This document shows positions 26,571-40,260 of a stretch of 64,000 nucleotides of DNA, piece after piece. A program made the position numbers and the translations under genes. This stretch comes from Gordionus sp. m RMFG-2023 (taxonomy: Eukaryota > Nematomorpha > Gordioida > Chordodea > Parachordodidae). The notes beneath the pieces were generated by a model that ran no database searches, was not told the DNA's origin, and saw nothing but the letters and a program-made list of their open reading frames with translations. Where the stretch lies: NCBI RefSeq assembly GCF_954871325.1, contig NC_088776.1, forward strand, positions 53,710,569-53,774,568, read 5' to 3'. Within the stretch, counting starts at the first letter, position 1. The number at the start of each line of letters is the position of its first letter.

Positions 26571-28135
26571 CCTTCAATAATAATAGAGACTTTTCATAAT
26601 GTTGATCACTTCATATTTTGAGATCTAAACTTATATATTATTTTAGTTTAATTCATCTAATTATTTTTGGCAACACAGCCCTCATAGAAATTTATTAACG
26701 GGACCCTGCTGCGATATGATATAAATATTTATCTATAGTTAGAATATTATATTTTCATGAAATTATTTTTCAGAAATATTTTTTGAATTAATATTTTATT
26801 GAGATTGAAATTATGTTTTTAATTGATTGTCTGACAAATAATTATTTAAGTGAATTATTAGCCGTTACTAATAATAAAATTACTTTTATTTATTATTATC
26901 TATCAAATACTTATTTTCTAAGATCCTCTTAATATAAATATTTTCTTATTTTTATTTATATAAATAATAACCAAGTTTCACATGTAATAAATGATAGAGT
27001 TGTTTTTTTTGTCTTATATTTCATTAATAAAAATAATGTTAAAGAAACTTAAATTTTTATTTAACTTCCTCCTGGAAATTAAGAATAATATTATATTTGA
27101 TCAGTCAGGTTGATGCAGAAATTTTTTTTTGAGATAGGAAATGTATTTTCACTGACATGTTAAAGTGAATTAATATCTATCAATATTGTTATATTTTTAT
27201 TGAGGTCGAAAATTTTTTTAGTTTACATAATAGTATAGTGAATATTTTTAAATTAAAATTAAAATGAATATTTTCACTCAAGTTATGATTATATTCCTAT
27301 GAATTTGTAAAAAGTTAAAATCTTCTTCTAATAAAGAGGTTTTTCAGTGAGATTAAAATAATAATTTATTGAATTAAGGCAGATGAGTATCTTATTGATA
27401 TATCAACTACACGCTCTAAACATTGATATATCAACTACACGCTCTGAACAAGATTTTTAAATAATTTTATTCTAAAAGATAAATTCGACAATAATATGTT
27501 AGAAAATAAAAAAATTCCTAAGAATTTGTCTTTAAATTCATATTTTTTTATTGATAATAATCTATATATTACCAATAATTTAATTTATAAACTCCATATT
27601 TGATTCTCCATTTATTAGTTAAAAGATTATTTTCTATTAAAAAATATATTTATAACCAAATGTATTTTAAGTTCGAATAATGGTCATAAATATCATAATC
27701 GTAATGATAGATATTAAACTAAATTGCATTCTAATTGTAAGATGACCTACATAATAAGCATTCTATTACAGTCCCGCCTTTATATAATAAAATGTGAGAT
27801 GTGGATTAATTTTAAACTTTAGGAATATATGTAAATCAGAAGAAATTTTTTTTATCAGAGAAAAAAGTAAATTAATAAGGGAAAAGCTTAAATCGAAAAA
27901 AATATATAATATATACCTTAAATTTGATTTTAGGGGAAGAATACATAAGACGTAATATATTAATCATTAATTTATTATTTGCAACAGTTAGAGCTGTGGA
28001 TAAATCTACATTAATATATTATGATAATTTAAAATTAAGTATATTTATTGACAATAACCTAAATTATTTGACTCCAATTCTAAGATATACAATAATTTAA
28101 GAATATTATATTCTGAAAATTTATTTATTATAAAT

Positions 28136-28360
28136 ATGTGTTCTTTTTTAGATAAAAATGTTTTGACAAACAGAACTGTTCCTTCAGATGATGATACTTT
28201 AACAGATGACTATTTAACTAAAATCCGTGTAGCCTCTGCTTTAAAATTTGCCTTCTCGAAATTTTTTTTGATATTTCCCTATTTATCAGCTGTTGAGGAG
28301 GCAATAAGAGATTCCATTGTATTTGACGATTCCACACTTAAAAGTTTGCTAATTATATAA
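28136..28360 (+). CDS. Hypothetical ORF or terminal exon, 74 codons
   Basis: This open frame is unusually long and balanced for the surroundings. It contains an acidic stretch (PSDDDTLTDDYLTKI) followed by amphipathic, hydrophobic text (ALKFAFSKFFLIFPYLSAVE) and ends in TAA. A strong acceptor (TGTTCTTTTTTAG) lies just inside it, ending at 28150. So the real coding part may be an exon from 28151 to 28360, which is open in phase 1, the same phase as the microexon family. I recognise no domain. It may belong to the same fossil-like region as the preceding kilobases rather than to a live gene. Confidence 0.35.
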   Translation: MCSFLDKNVLTNRTVPSDDDTLTDDYLTKIRVASALKFAFSKFFLIFPYLSAVEEAIRDSIVFDDSTLKSLLII

Positions 28361-28599
28361 AATGAATAATTATTGATAATTTTTAAACCCATCAAGTAGC
28401 CTCTTAATGTAATATTTATTGAACGGTACAATTTAGATTAAGGGCTCAAAATTAATATTCAATTCAAAAAAAACATTATCAAATATTAACATTTCAAAAT
28501 TTTTACAATAAAAAAAATATTATTAGTTTATTATGACTAAAAACATAATATTGTACTTAACCTGCAGGTGAAAGATCAGTATAAACTTCTTATAATTTT

Positions 28600-31500
28600 A
28601 AGTTATTATGAACCCTATCTATTTAATATTTCAAATAACAGGAGACCAAATTTCCAGGAACTGAACTTTATAATAATTGAACGGAACAGAAATATTATAT
28701 TCTGGACATATTAAAACAATTAATTTTTTTATTTTGAAGTATGTAACAAATGTAATTATTAAATATCTTCAAGTATTATCAAAATGTCTATTTTTCTTAT
28801 ATGTGAGTGGTAGTAAAAATCTAAATTCTATATTAGATATCCACAAGATAATTTATTTTATTTAATCCAACCCGATCTCTAGGATAGAAACTATTTCTCC
28901 TGCCTGATCCGACTTAAAAAAAAAAAAAATTCTCGACCCAACCTGCTATTTCCTAACGTAATGTGTGAATATTATATAATGGGTAAAAAATCATTTAAAG
29001 GAAATTGTAAAATATTTATACATAATCTAAATTTTGTTTCAGGCGGTGATTTTCATCTCATTGTTTATATAAATTGAAAATATTAAAAAATTTGGAGAAA
29101 CAGGGATTAGGAATTGGAAAAAGTAAAAATATTAAATACATATAAAATAAGTAAGAAATCACAGAATTTGGATTATTTTAAAAAAATGGCAAAAATGCAT
29201 CAGTAAAATACTATAAAAGTTACAAATATCTATTTTTACTATTGTACTTTATTTATTAATTTTAAAATAAATTTCGATAACCACAAAAAGTAAACTAAAT
29301 TGTAAGCCAAAATAAAGAAATCATACATTTAGTGTGAAGTCAGATAAACCTCTAAAAATATTTACTCTGAAAACTATAACAATCATATTGTGTATTTATT
29401 ATATTTTGGTATTTCAGCCTATAAAAATACAACATTAGCATCATGCTAGAACTAAAATTATTTAAACAATAAATATTTAAGTTTGCCAATAGGCAATGCT
29501 TGGTTTGTACTTACTAATTCATAAATTTGTTTTACCAGTCATTAAATAAAAACAGTTAAAATTGTAATAAATTAAAAACATGCCTTAATCTAAGTCTTAA
29601 ATTTCTTATTTATTGCGATTTAAAAATTTATCACATAATTCATTAAGATTTCTTATTTTTCCCTCTGATTCAAAATATTTTTGAATATTATTTATTTTAC
29701 GATTTTATAGTGTTATTTGTTTTTTTGGATTTATAGATATAGAAGAAGTGCTAAAGATCTCATTATATTCATGAGTTGTATTATCAAAAATTTAATATTG
29801 TATTTCACAGACTAAAAAAAAATTATGTTAGGATCATATATCTTTAACATAAAAATATTTCACATCTAGGAAATATTCTTCTAAAAAATTAAAAACCCAT
29901 AGAAGGAATATATTAATTTTCTTCTATTTTTCAAGAAATTATAATTTTTGGCTAACTTCTAAATAATGGCGATAGCCCAGAAAAACCTTAAAATGTTTTT
30001 TTTTTAAAATAAGTTATTTCTGAATTTTATCATTTAATTATTTATTATAAATTTTTCAGATTTTATTATAATATATTATATGTTACTTATCTTAATTCAT
30101 ATTTTAAGTTGCATATTCACGAACTACATTTAAAAAATGACGACCTAATTTATTAATAATTTTTTTAAAACTTAGTCAAATTATGTGTTTTTAAAGTGCC
30201 AAACTTTATTTTCATCCAAGACCGCCAAATGTTTTAGCAGTCATGGTCTGCTGTGATGTATATATAAATGAGTTTTAACAGAAATTAAATAAATTTTAAT
30301 TCAATTTTATATTAATTATAATTTTATTAACAAATATAATATAATATTAACTTTACCATTCTAATTTTTGTGAGCATTTGTGACAACCTACAAAATTTTC
30401 GCGCATCAAATTTTAGCAAAATTTAAAAACAAGATAAACAGCCGTATATATCTTAACAAATAATAAAGTAGCATCATTTTACGCCAAAATTTATTTTTTC
30501 TATTTTTGGGAATTCGTAATTTTAAATATTTCGAGTGTTTTCTTATTAAATGTTATAGATTCTGTTAAAATATGATAACACAATAAATTAAAGAAAACAA
30601 AAAATTATTTAAAAAAAATATCCGACTTTTAAATTGTCATTTTATGTCTCGTAATAAATCATTATAATTGACCTATGCAGTTTCAATAATCTAAACGGCG
30701 GTCAGCGGCACGCCGATTTTAGTCGCAGTCAACATAGGTGGCGTAAATTAGAGCACCGTTATAAATTATATATAACATATATTTTTTTAATTGCTAATTC
30801 ATTTTTTTAAGAAAAATTAAATTAAAATATGCACTACACTACAGATGGATGGAATATTTTTAGATCTTTATTGAAGAGAGTCATAAATTCTTAATTAAAT
30901 TTGTAATTTAAAAATATTATGTATAAAATAATTTCTTTTAATTTTCCCGATATATTGAATCTCTTGAATTCAACGTCAACCCAGCGGTAGAGAAAGCTTC
31001 ACTAAGTGTACCAGTTAGTGGAACACAATATTTGTTAGCTATCATAGAAAGAGTAGGAGTTTGATCCTATTTTCTCTCCAAAAATTTATAACATTCATAT
31101 TTGTGAATGGCGTTTTCCTAGAAGAATATAACATTCTTATTCTAAATCACTAAAAGTGAAATCATAATTTATACTTCGTATTGAATGTTTAGTGGCTAAT
31201 TTTGTAAAATAATTTGTAATATTTTCTCTTGATTCTCAATAGGAAATATTTACTACTCTAATATCATAATATTCTGTAGGTTGAAAATGTTTATAATAAA
31301 TTTCGATGCTATTATATTTGTTTTATTGTATACTTTAATTTTTCATTTTTTGAAATCGTAAAGAAGAAAAACTAACACTTAGATTATTTTTGAAATAAAA
31401 AATATCAGAGCTAACAACTATCATATCTGATGCTGAATCTTTTGTACTTATAAATTTTTACCTGCCTTGAACTCAAATTCAATCTCTGCGATTTTATATC

Positions 31501-32290
31501 TTAGATATAATTTCTCTTATTCTTTTGATAAGATTTCAACAAAATTTACTATAACTATATTATGTAAACTGTCGCAGTTGTTCAAATTTACAATTAAATG
31601 CTGCAAATATTAATTTTTTTAAGGAACATAAATCAATATATATTTGTTTTGAGTCTTTATTTTTTTATGAAAATGATAATTATAAAAATCTTGGATTTAA
31701 AATGGAAAATAAAAATTGATATTATCTAGAAATAAGATTTTGTGATTAAAAAGTTACTGTTTTTTTTGGGTGAAAAAATAAACCACCAATCATAAATTAA
31801 CTATATTCAATATATTTTGATAAAAAAAATATAATTTACAAATAAAATTATAAAAGTCAAGAAATAAAAATAGTCACTCAAGGGCATTTGTTAAAATTTT
31901 TACCTAATATATATTGAAATAAATAATAAATTATTTAAGAAAATTTGTAATAGAAAATTAGATTTTTTTAAACCAATATTCAATGTTAATTAATTTATAT
32001 GAAAATATATACATTATTTTAATTTTTAATATCATAGAGAAAATTAAATTTTTCAAACGTAGAAAATGTAAAGGTAGAAGGTAGCGGCTTTAAAAAAACA
32101 TTCAAAATAAACAACTTATTGATCAAAAGACTTACCGGAAAACAAAACTACACACTTATGATGATAGCAACGCCTATAATTGGAAATTTAGAATTATATA
32201 AAACAGTGAAATTTTATAAAATTATTTTTTTATTATAATTTACTTTAGAAAATAAGAAAAAAGAAAGAAAGTATGAATAAATGAAAGAGA
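28600..32290. other. A+T-rich stretch with one decayed microexon-like site
   Basis: At 29737-29756 a good acceptor (GGATTTATAG) precedes codons reading D-I-E-E-V-L in phase 1, very like the family heptad, but there is no GT donor. It is probably a dead microexon copy. The rest shows no gene. Confidence 0.35.
30975..31075 (+). other. Degraded tRNA-like segment
   Basis: CCCAGCGGTAGAGAAAGC resembles a tRNA D-arm/A box, and GTAGGAGTTTGATCCTA about 75 bp later resembles a T-arm/B box with a short stem. The spacing is too long for a normal tRNA and no acceptor stem pairs. It is possibly an old tRNA-derived SINE. Confidence 0.3.
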
Positions 32291-32298
32291 GAAAGAAA

Positions 32299-32602
<304 letters not shown>

Positions 32603-33734
32603 TAAGTAAACAAAAAATTTTTTGATTGAATATTTATTAAGGTCAATAATACGAATATAATTGAATTCATATTTCCACGCGATCTCAAATCTTACAATCT
32701 TACCTTCTATTTGACATGCCCAAACATAATCAATATGCAAATAATAGCATTCAACTATCTGAAATTCGGTATATTTAGAATAAAAATTTTGAAAAAATAT
32801 TTATAAATTTAATTTGTAAGCTCCTGTCTCCTCTTCTTTGGATTTCATTAATATTTTGAAAATACTCTATTTATATTGCTCCAATATTAGCTTGAGCTTT
32901 CTCTATATTTTTTTATTATATTTATGATATTTTGAAAAATGTAGTTTCCAAAGATTAATTCTTCAGTAATCTTAAAAATGCAAATATTCTGAGATCTGAC
33001 AACCATTTAATTTTTATGCTTCGATAAAAAAATTATTTAAGATAAATATAACATTTGCCAAATAATTTCTTAAAAAAGGGTAAATTTATTTTAATTCTAG
33101 ATATAGAGAAAATAAATATTGATTTAAAATATAAATATTTCAAAAATAGTGAATATAATTTTTCTCCTATATTAACTAAGGTTAAAGAGAAATTATGTAA
33201 GAACCCAAGTTGGCTTTGACAAACTCAAGTCTGCCAACAGTTTATATTTGTAATGAATAAGAATATTTAAATTTAGAATATACATTTTAAAATAAATTAA
33301 ATGAAGCTACTGAAGATTTGAGATCATAGTTATAAATAACAGCCAAAAGATCCTCAAAAGAGTTTAGAATAAATAGGATAATAAAAATTTCCAATTTTTG
33401 TAACAAAACTCCTGACATTTAACTGATATACTTTAATTTTCCTGATACTTTGATATTTCATTCAATATCTTACTAAATTATAATTTTTGGAATTATAATT
33501 TTTATTAAATTATATAATCATTTATATATAAATTAAATTTTATAGCAAAGATAATTTATTTTGTCTAAATATTATTTCAATAATCAATTTAGTGCTAGCG
33601 GGGCTTGCTAAACGATATACATCTTTATGACAGTTAATATTAAAGAAAATATTTTAAAATGTTGGAAAGAAAATATCATGGCTGTTTATAATTATTATTT
33701 AGGATCTATGCTAAGAAATTGTAATCTCTACAGT

Positions 33735-34882
33735 TACTAGTTACATTGGCAAAAACAAAACTAGTTACAGTTACTAGTTACATTTTTACAAAAGTAACTA
33801 GTTCTTACTTTATACATCCTTCATATGCGCATTATTTATTTATTGAATGCATTTATTTAATATAAAAAAAATTAGGATAATCAAAGTATAATCAGTTATT
33901 TAAAATAATATACATTTTATTTATATAAAAAAATATCGCAAAATTGAATATTTATATCGAATATAAAAATATATATTTGTATTGAAAAAAAAACATTTAT
34001 TTTTCATAAAAATTAGAATCTAATAAATGTTTATTTGCTTTTAACAACAAATTAATTTCAAAGTTATTATCTAGGAGACGTGCTCTTTTATCTCCAAAAA
34101 TGAGCTTACCTAGACTGAATAAGCGCTCTACGGGAGCACTTGATGTTAGAACAACATTATATTTAATAAAGAGTAATTTTAACTTTGGAAAATCGTTATA
34201 TAAAGAAAAAGTGTTTATTAGATTTTATAAAGTTTTCTATAAGTTCATTATCCACAATATTTTGGCGCTTTAGGTCAAAAAATCCAACTACATCAAGTGA
34301 TGTTGGTTTTGAGCATGATTCATTCGTCTGGGATTCACTTTGAGGTACTAAGGTATTTATTAAATTTAAAATTTCCTTTTTTGCTTTATTCCTTTCTTGC
34401 CTAATCCAAGGCCAGTCAGTTTTAAATAAAGGGTGAAGAATTTCAGCAATGATGTTGTCATTATCATAAAGATTATTAAACCTATAACATGGTATTATTA
34501 ATTTATAAATAATTATTTTATTTAAGTTACCTTTTTTCAATACTAGCTAATGTAGTATCCTTTAGAGGTTGACAATATTTTAATCCCTGCACATCTGCCA
34601 TACATATATATAAGTATTTATGTATTGTTGGGTACAATCAGACATTTTCACAAAATTTTAAATTAATAAATTTAATTTAAAATTAATTTATCACAACATA
34701 TTAAAAATAAAATTAATTATTTGAATATATCGTTAAAAGTAACTAGTTACTTTTGGCAGTTACATTTCAAAAATTTTAACTAGTTACAGTTACTAGTTAC
34801 AATTTTAAAAATATAACTAGTTACAGTTATTTTTTTGCCAAAATGTAACTAATTACCTTAACATCACTAGTTACAGGCGTTG
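33735..34882 (-). mobile_element. Internally deleted hAT element, ~1.15 kb
   Basis: Both ends carry clusters of inverted AACTAGTTAC motifs. The left (CAGTTACTAGTTACATTGGC) and right (GCCAAAATGTAACTAATTAC) termini are imperfect inverted repeats, with an AACATCACTA hAT-type right edge. The exact edges and target duplication are not certain. The minus strand keeps only the 3' part of a transposase. This is a typical non-autonomous deletion derivative. Confidence 0.75.
34010..34540 (-). pseudogene. hAT transposase C-terminal part
   Basis: On the minus strand, 34540-34196 encodes an internal hAT segment (AEILHPLFKTDWPW and SLDVVGFFDLKR). After a stop, 34200-34010 encodes the dimerisation domain, with KYNVVLTSSAPVERLFSLG, LIFGDKRARL and INLLLKANKHLL. 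The N-terminal BED finger and the first catalytic region are missing. Sequence differs clearly from the transposase at 14840-16762, so it is a separate hAT subfamily. Confidence 0.85.
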
Positions 34883-34889
34883 ATTATAT

Positions 34890-37310
34890 ATTATTCTTTA
34901 TAATATTCAAAAAACACAGGTAGTGCTATAGCCAATTTTGCAAAAATTGGTTCGACTAGCCCCAGTCACTCTTACCTCTATTCCCTCATCCCTTTCAATC
35001 CATTATTTTATAAATATAAATACATCATATCTAGCCAACTATTTCTTTAAAAGAGGTCTAATTTTGAAATATAAAAATATATGAAATTTATCATGGAGCC
35101 ATTTGAACATCTAAAATTTTAAAATGTGTAAAAAAACTGTTCTAGATTAAACCGACCTATGTTTTATACTATGATCTGGTTTAAATGAGGAATTTCGGCT
35201 AAACTCGGAAATCTGTTTTGAAGTAGGAATTCTTTTAATAATTGATATATTTATCAATTGGTTTCTCTAATTCTATATCTGCGACTGCAATATATTTACA
35301 TTTTTAATTCGTATCTTGATTGAAAGTGTGTTGACTGTTAGTTTATACATCGTTGGAGGGGGGGGGATTTAAATAATTTCTTGGAACGGAATTTTTTCAT
35401 TTGAGTGGTGGCCTGATTTAACCTAAAATTCATAATTCACTCTTCCTTTGCATACAACTATTACTTTGCATGATTTTTTTTAAGAATAACGCAACAAAAT
35501 ATATTATTTTAAACAGGTTCTGACTCCATAATATTCGCTAATTTATCGTATTACAAAACTAAACGGAGCCTGTTCATAATGGTTTTTCCAAAAAGTTTTA
35601 AGGGTATGATCTAAATTAAATTTGTTTTTTTAAAATGAATAAACTATTGATACCCAATAAAAATATTTTTTATATTAATGCTCATATTTATTAAATTTTT
35701 TATAATAATATTAAAAACACTTTAATATTAAAACACTATATATCTTAAACTTAATTTCTCATAATAGGCAATTCTTGTGTTTATGGAAAAATTAAGCAAT
35801 TATAAAAGTTTTAATAATTTTATTTATTAGAAGATATCAAAAATGGAAAAATTCCGAATCATAATTGCAGCTTAATTTTAGTTATGATAGCTAATCATCA
35901 AAAATTCCAAATAACTGAAGGTTAGATCATACATTTTACCAAAAATTAGTAATTTCTAAAGATTAATGTTTAATTCTAATCATCATTAAAATGAAATATT
36001 TTTAATAAATAAGAAATTTTATAATTAGTTAAGGATGCTGATAAGTTATTAATTAAGATGGATATAAAAGTTAAAATAATATAATTATACTTTAATTACA
36101 CATGAATTCCATAAAAAAAATTTTTCTAAATGTTTGAATATTTTTAAAATAGCAAGAAAAAATATAACCTATATAATTGTCTACAAAACGCCCCAAATGA
36201 AAAAACCGGAAGTTAAATATGTAATCAACCAGGAAAACATAAGGAAAAGTATATATTTAATAAAATCTTTTACAAAATAAAATTATATTTCACAAATAAT
36301 GATTTTCTTTTATCAATAAAGTACAACCCCCTACAGATTTTCAGTTATGTAATCCCAGACGCTTTAATCGATATTATTATTAGCTGTTGCCTTTTTTTCA
36401 ATCTCTATTGATTTTTTTCGAAAGTGAATTCAAATGTTTAATTATCAAAAAATTTTTTTATTTTTTAAAGGTATTTTTTGAATAGTCGAATTCATTCAAG
36501 TTATCTCAGAGTCTTCTACAGTTTCTTTACTATTATTTTAACTAGAGTCCTATCTTATTTCGATTTTCTCAATTTTATTTGTAAATCTGCTATAATCATG
36601 ATTAATGTCTGTATAAATTTATGACCTTAAGTGAATACATCAATAGCTGATTATTCGTTTTCTAACCCAACACATTACACAAGTCATTAGATACCAGAAG
36701 CATTAAAAATTATAAAAATAAAAAGTTTTTTTTATTATTTAAATAATATTGTAATGGAAAATATTTTTTAACACCATTATCCAATTGATTCAATGGTTTT
36801 TTTTATTCAATCCTACCCAAGTTTGCCTTAATTGAGAACTGGCTAAAAGAGAGAAAATATTTTAAAGTTTTTATATATGTAAAAGCTTTTATTAACATGA
36901 AAGTCCCAAAAAAATATAGATAATCGTTTTTTTATATTGAAACAAAGTAGAAGATTTTATGATTCGAATACTTTTATACTTTCTTCATATATAATAATAT
37001 ATAATTTAGAATCAAGAAATGTACCTAGACTGTATTTGGGTAGGTTTCACTCTTTTATTTCAATTTATATTAATTTTTTACTTGTATCCTAAATAAAATA
37101 TAGAAGATATAGATTCATTTTTGGTAGGATTAGGTATAATTATAGAAACCATTCTCTTTTATTATTAAATTTTAGCTTTGATAATTTATACACACACGAG
37201 TAACTTTTACAAATAAAATAAGAATTAAAATAAAAATGCAGTGTAGCTCAATATATATTTTTGACAATCAATTAATTGTATAAAAGAAATTATAAATTAT
37301 CGTTTTTTAT
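34890..37310. other. A+T-rich stretch without a recognised gene
   Basis: No exon, RNA gene or element boundary could be supported here. A poly-G run occurs at 35357-35366. Confidence 0.35.
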
Positions 37311-37312
37311 AG

Positions 37313-37342
37313 AAACAGAGGATAATCCTGCTCTCATGGAAG
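37313..37342 (+). CDS. Microexon, 30 bp, ETEDNPALME
   Basis: The acceptor is CGTTTTTTATAG and the donor is GTTTAT. It is 30 bp, phase 1 and ends in G, encoding E-T-E-D-N-P-A-L-M-E. It is less A+T-rich than its flanks. The next microexon follows after an 86-bp intron. Its N-terminal E-T recurs in the exon at 44294. Confidence 0.5.
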
Positions 37343-37428
37343 GTTTATTATACATTATACCATTTTTAATATAGTTTAGCAATTGTTTTTAATAAACATA
37401 ATCTTATATTTGCTTAATATATTTATAG

Positions 37429-37449
37429 GTTTTTTAGAGTTTGCTCAAG
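37429..37449 (+). CDS. Microexon, 21 bp, GFLEFAQ
   Basis: It lies between a TTTATAG acceptor and a GTGTAG donor; 21 bp, phase 1. G-F-L-E-F-A-Q keeps the Glu at position 4 and Ala at position 6 of the heptad consensus, with Pro replaced by Gln (a one-base change, CCA to CAA). Confidence 0.5.
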
Positions 37450-38189
37450 GTGTAGGATTCGATGATCCATTGGGTTTATTGATTATATATTTTATATTAA
37501 ATTAAAATTATTGTAAACACATGCTATTTTTACCTGGAAATAAATTCCTGTTATGATTCTAGATATCTTATATTAAACTTAGTTATAAAATTAAGTATAC
37601 AATATATGAATAGTTCTAATAAATGATCCTAAGTTATATATTAAAAATAATTTAAACATAATTGTATTTGGGACCTAAATTTCTAAGGAAACTAGAATGC
37701 AACTCGAATTGCATTTTACCAATAGATCAATGTCAGGCTAATTTACAACCGCTTTATATATTTAAATTTTTTTAAACTTAATTACTATTTATAATAAACA
37801 TTTATTAAATATTAATTAATCAGTTATTACAAAAAGCAGAGTTTTTAAAAGAATCTTTTTAAATGAATCTAGATACAGATACAGATACATCGTAAAAAAT
37901 TTATCTAATACAGATGCAGCTTCTAAAAGGTTATCTTGATACAGATACAATTTAAAATGTATCTATGTACAGATTCATTTTTTATTATACTCTTAGATAA
38001 GGTTTGAAAATTAGGATTCTATTGTGAAAATTCATGAAATGATCTAAAAAATTTGACTCGATATCACATTTATCAAAATATAACTAAAATAATGATTTTT
38101 AGATATTAATATATGATTAATATAAATAATTATTATATATCATTAATAAAATAATATAATATATGATTAAATGATTATAAATAATTATT

Positions 38190-38640
38190 AGATTTCAGTA
38201 ACAACCACTGTCTGTCTGCAAATTATATTTTTTTGTGGAGCTAATGTTTTGATCATTTTTATAAATGGATTTTCAACAATTGAAAATGGCTGAATGCTAT
38301 CTATAATAAAATCAGTTATTAAATCATCTAAAGCGGTTTGAGTTAAAGTCTTAGGTCTATTGGAAAAAAAATCAATGGACGATGAGCCTAGTCCAGTATT
38401 TTCTTTAATAGATTTTTTCTCCTTCCCCTTTTTTATTTGGATTAAGATTGTTTGATGTTTTCTCTTAAAATTTAAAATTAAAATTGTAAAAATTTATTTA
38501 GTATCTATACCCTTAAATGTTTTACAATGTTACAAGTTGAGGTAATGCTAACTAAAATTTGCATATTTTTTGGTAGACATGGCAAACATTTTACTAACAG
38601 AGATTTATTTTCTTTATTTTGAGATATTATTTTAAAATAT
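38190..38640 (-). pseudogene. hAT transposase N-terminal part
   Basis: Minus-strand segments read like a BED finger end (VKCLPCLPKN, then TSTCNIVKHLR). They continue into the region before the catalytic core: LTQTALDDLITDFIIDSIQP, FSIVENPFIKMIKTLAPQ, then CRQTVV. This matches the usual hAT order. The rest of the transposase is lost. The nested element lies just upstream of the finger. Confidence 0.75.
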
Positions 38641-38666
38641 GGTCTATAAATTGGCCATGGAAGAAT

Positions 38667-39276
38667 CAGGGACGCGAACCGTTATTTATAACGGTTCAGT
38701 TTGGTTACGGTTCAGTATGTAAAAAATTATAATGGTTACGTTTTGGTTACGGTTGTTAAAAAGAAATTTATAAAGGTTCGGTTCAGCTAAACATAAAGGT
38801 TTATAAAGGTTCATTACGGTTAGAAATTTTTTTTTATTGAAGCAACACCATCTTCTAATTTATTTTTATTATAAGCATCTATGAATTATATATAAAAAAA
38901 ATATATAAGATTTAAAATAACTCATTTTTAAATATATTATTTGAACGTATAAGTAATATATTTTCTAATATAAATGGATTCCTTTTTGTTCGTTGTAACG
39001 ATAATACAAATTTTAGCCCCTAAATAGCCCTTTCTACAGAAACTTGTGTCGAGGGAACCGCCAGTACTATAAGAGCAAGTTTATATAATTCTGGATATTC
39101 AAATTATTTTCATTTCTAAAATATAAAAACTGAATCGGTTTAAAAGGTTTGACCGTATTTTATAAAGGTTCTTTTTACTCCTTAAAAAAGTAATTATATC
39201 GGTTCGGTTATGGTTCAGATATTTATAACGGTTTATAATGGTTTAACGGTTCATTACGGTTCACTCCGGGTCCCTG
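38667..39276 (-). mobile_element. Nested short hAT, 610 bp
   Basis: It begins with CAGGGACGCGAACCG, ends with CACTCCGGGTCCCTG, and has GGTTACGGTT/GGTTCGGTT subterminal repeats. Flanks GGAAGAAT (38659-38666) and AGAAGAAT (39277-39284) are a 7-of-8 target duplication. The minus strand at about 38940-39100 keeps a transposase C-terminus (ELYKLALIVLAVPSTQVSVE, then ILENILLIRSN) related to that at 14840-15049, so it is a deletion derivative of the same family. Confidence 0.88.
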
Positions 39277-39881
39277 AGAAGAATGTCGTCATTTTCGTCA
39301 TCAATATTAATCTTAAAAATTAATATAATAATTAATATAATAGAATAAAATAAAATAAAGTACCAATTTCATTGCAATTAAAAATGGCAAATTCCTTGAG
39401 ATGGATTATAATATCAAAATTTGCTTGTTATTGATAACTCGGACATAATTAATATTTATTTATTCTTTTTAATATATACGTTTACGTTTTAATATTTTAT
39501 ATATATATATATAATTTTTTAATATATATATTAATATTAAATTATATGCTCATATGAAATAAAATAAATTTTACATTCAAGTATTATTATTTATAATATA
39601 AAAAAGCGTTAAATAGAAGTATATCAAAATGTATCTTAATAAGTATCTATAAACAGATACAGATACCTCTAAAATAATATCTAGATGCAGATACTTTAAT
39701 CAAAAATCTATTTAGATACAGACACAGATATCACATTATTATATCTAGATACAGTATCTAGATACTTGTAGAAACTTTAACAACTCTGCAAAAAAGATAT
39801 AATATAGAAATTTATTTTCAATTTTGAAAGATTCCTTATTTTTTTTTGAAAAATTAGTTGATAGACAAAGCAATAATTTTA

Positions 39882-40039
39882 TAGCTGAATGGCTCGATTT
39901 AAGCATATTTTTAAAAAAGGCTAACTAAATATTTTATCCAGATATATATAGTCGAAACCTCGAGATTTCGTTAATAAATTGTCAAACCTTTGTGGCCGTT
40001 TTTAAAAATAGGCTCAAAACGATCCGTTTAATAACACTA
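39882..40039. mobile_element. Palindromic MITE, family A, copy 2
   Basis: It starts TAGCTGAATGGCTCGATTT and ends GGCTCAAAACGATCCGTTT plus AATAACACTA, an imperfect inverted pair that matches the ends of the copy at 42975-43185. Confidence 0.6.
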
Positions 40040-40260
40040 ACTTTAGAACTTCTAATAAAATCATCTTCATAAATCATAAAAAATTATGTAAGATATTATC
40101 CTCTATAAAAAATTCCTTAGTAAATTGAGCTTAAAAAAGGAAAAATTTTTATCTATTCTTGATAAATAATAGTTCTATTACCCATTTTTACTAAAACCAA
40201 TCTTTTTATACATTTAAAAAAATATATAAATTTTTAATAATCTTTTATTATTTGTTAAAG

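Larger units (their letters stand above)
37837..39788 (-). mobile_element. hAT element with GTATCTAGATAC-type ends, carrying a nested hAT
   Basis: The termini CAGAGTTTTTAAA (left) and TTTAACAACTCTG (right) are inverted repeats. Subterminal regions on both sides are packed with AGATACAGATAC motifs in opposite orientations. Flanks ACAAAAAG and CAAAAAAG resemble a degraded 8-bp duplication. A minus-strand transposase N-terminal region survives inside. The element is interrupted by a second hAT at 38667-39276. Confidence 0.8.
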
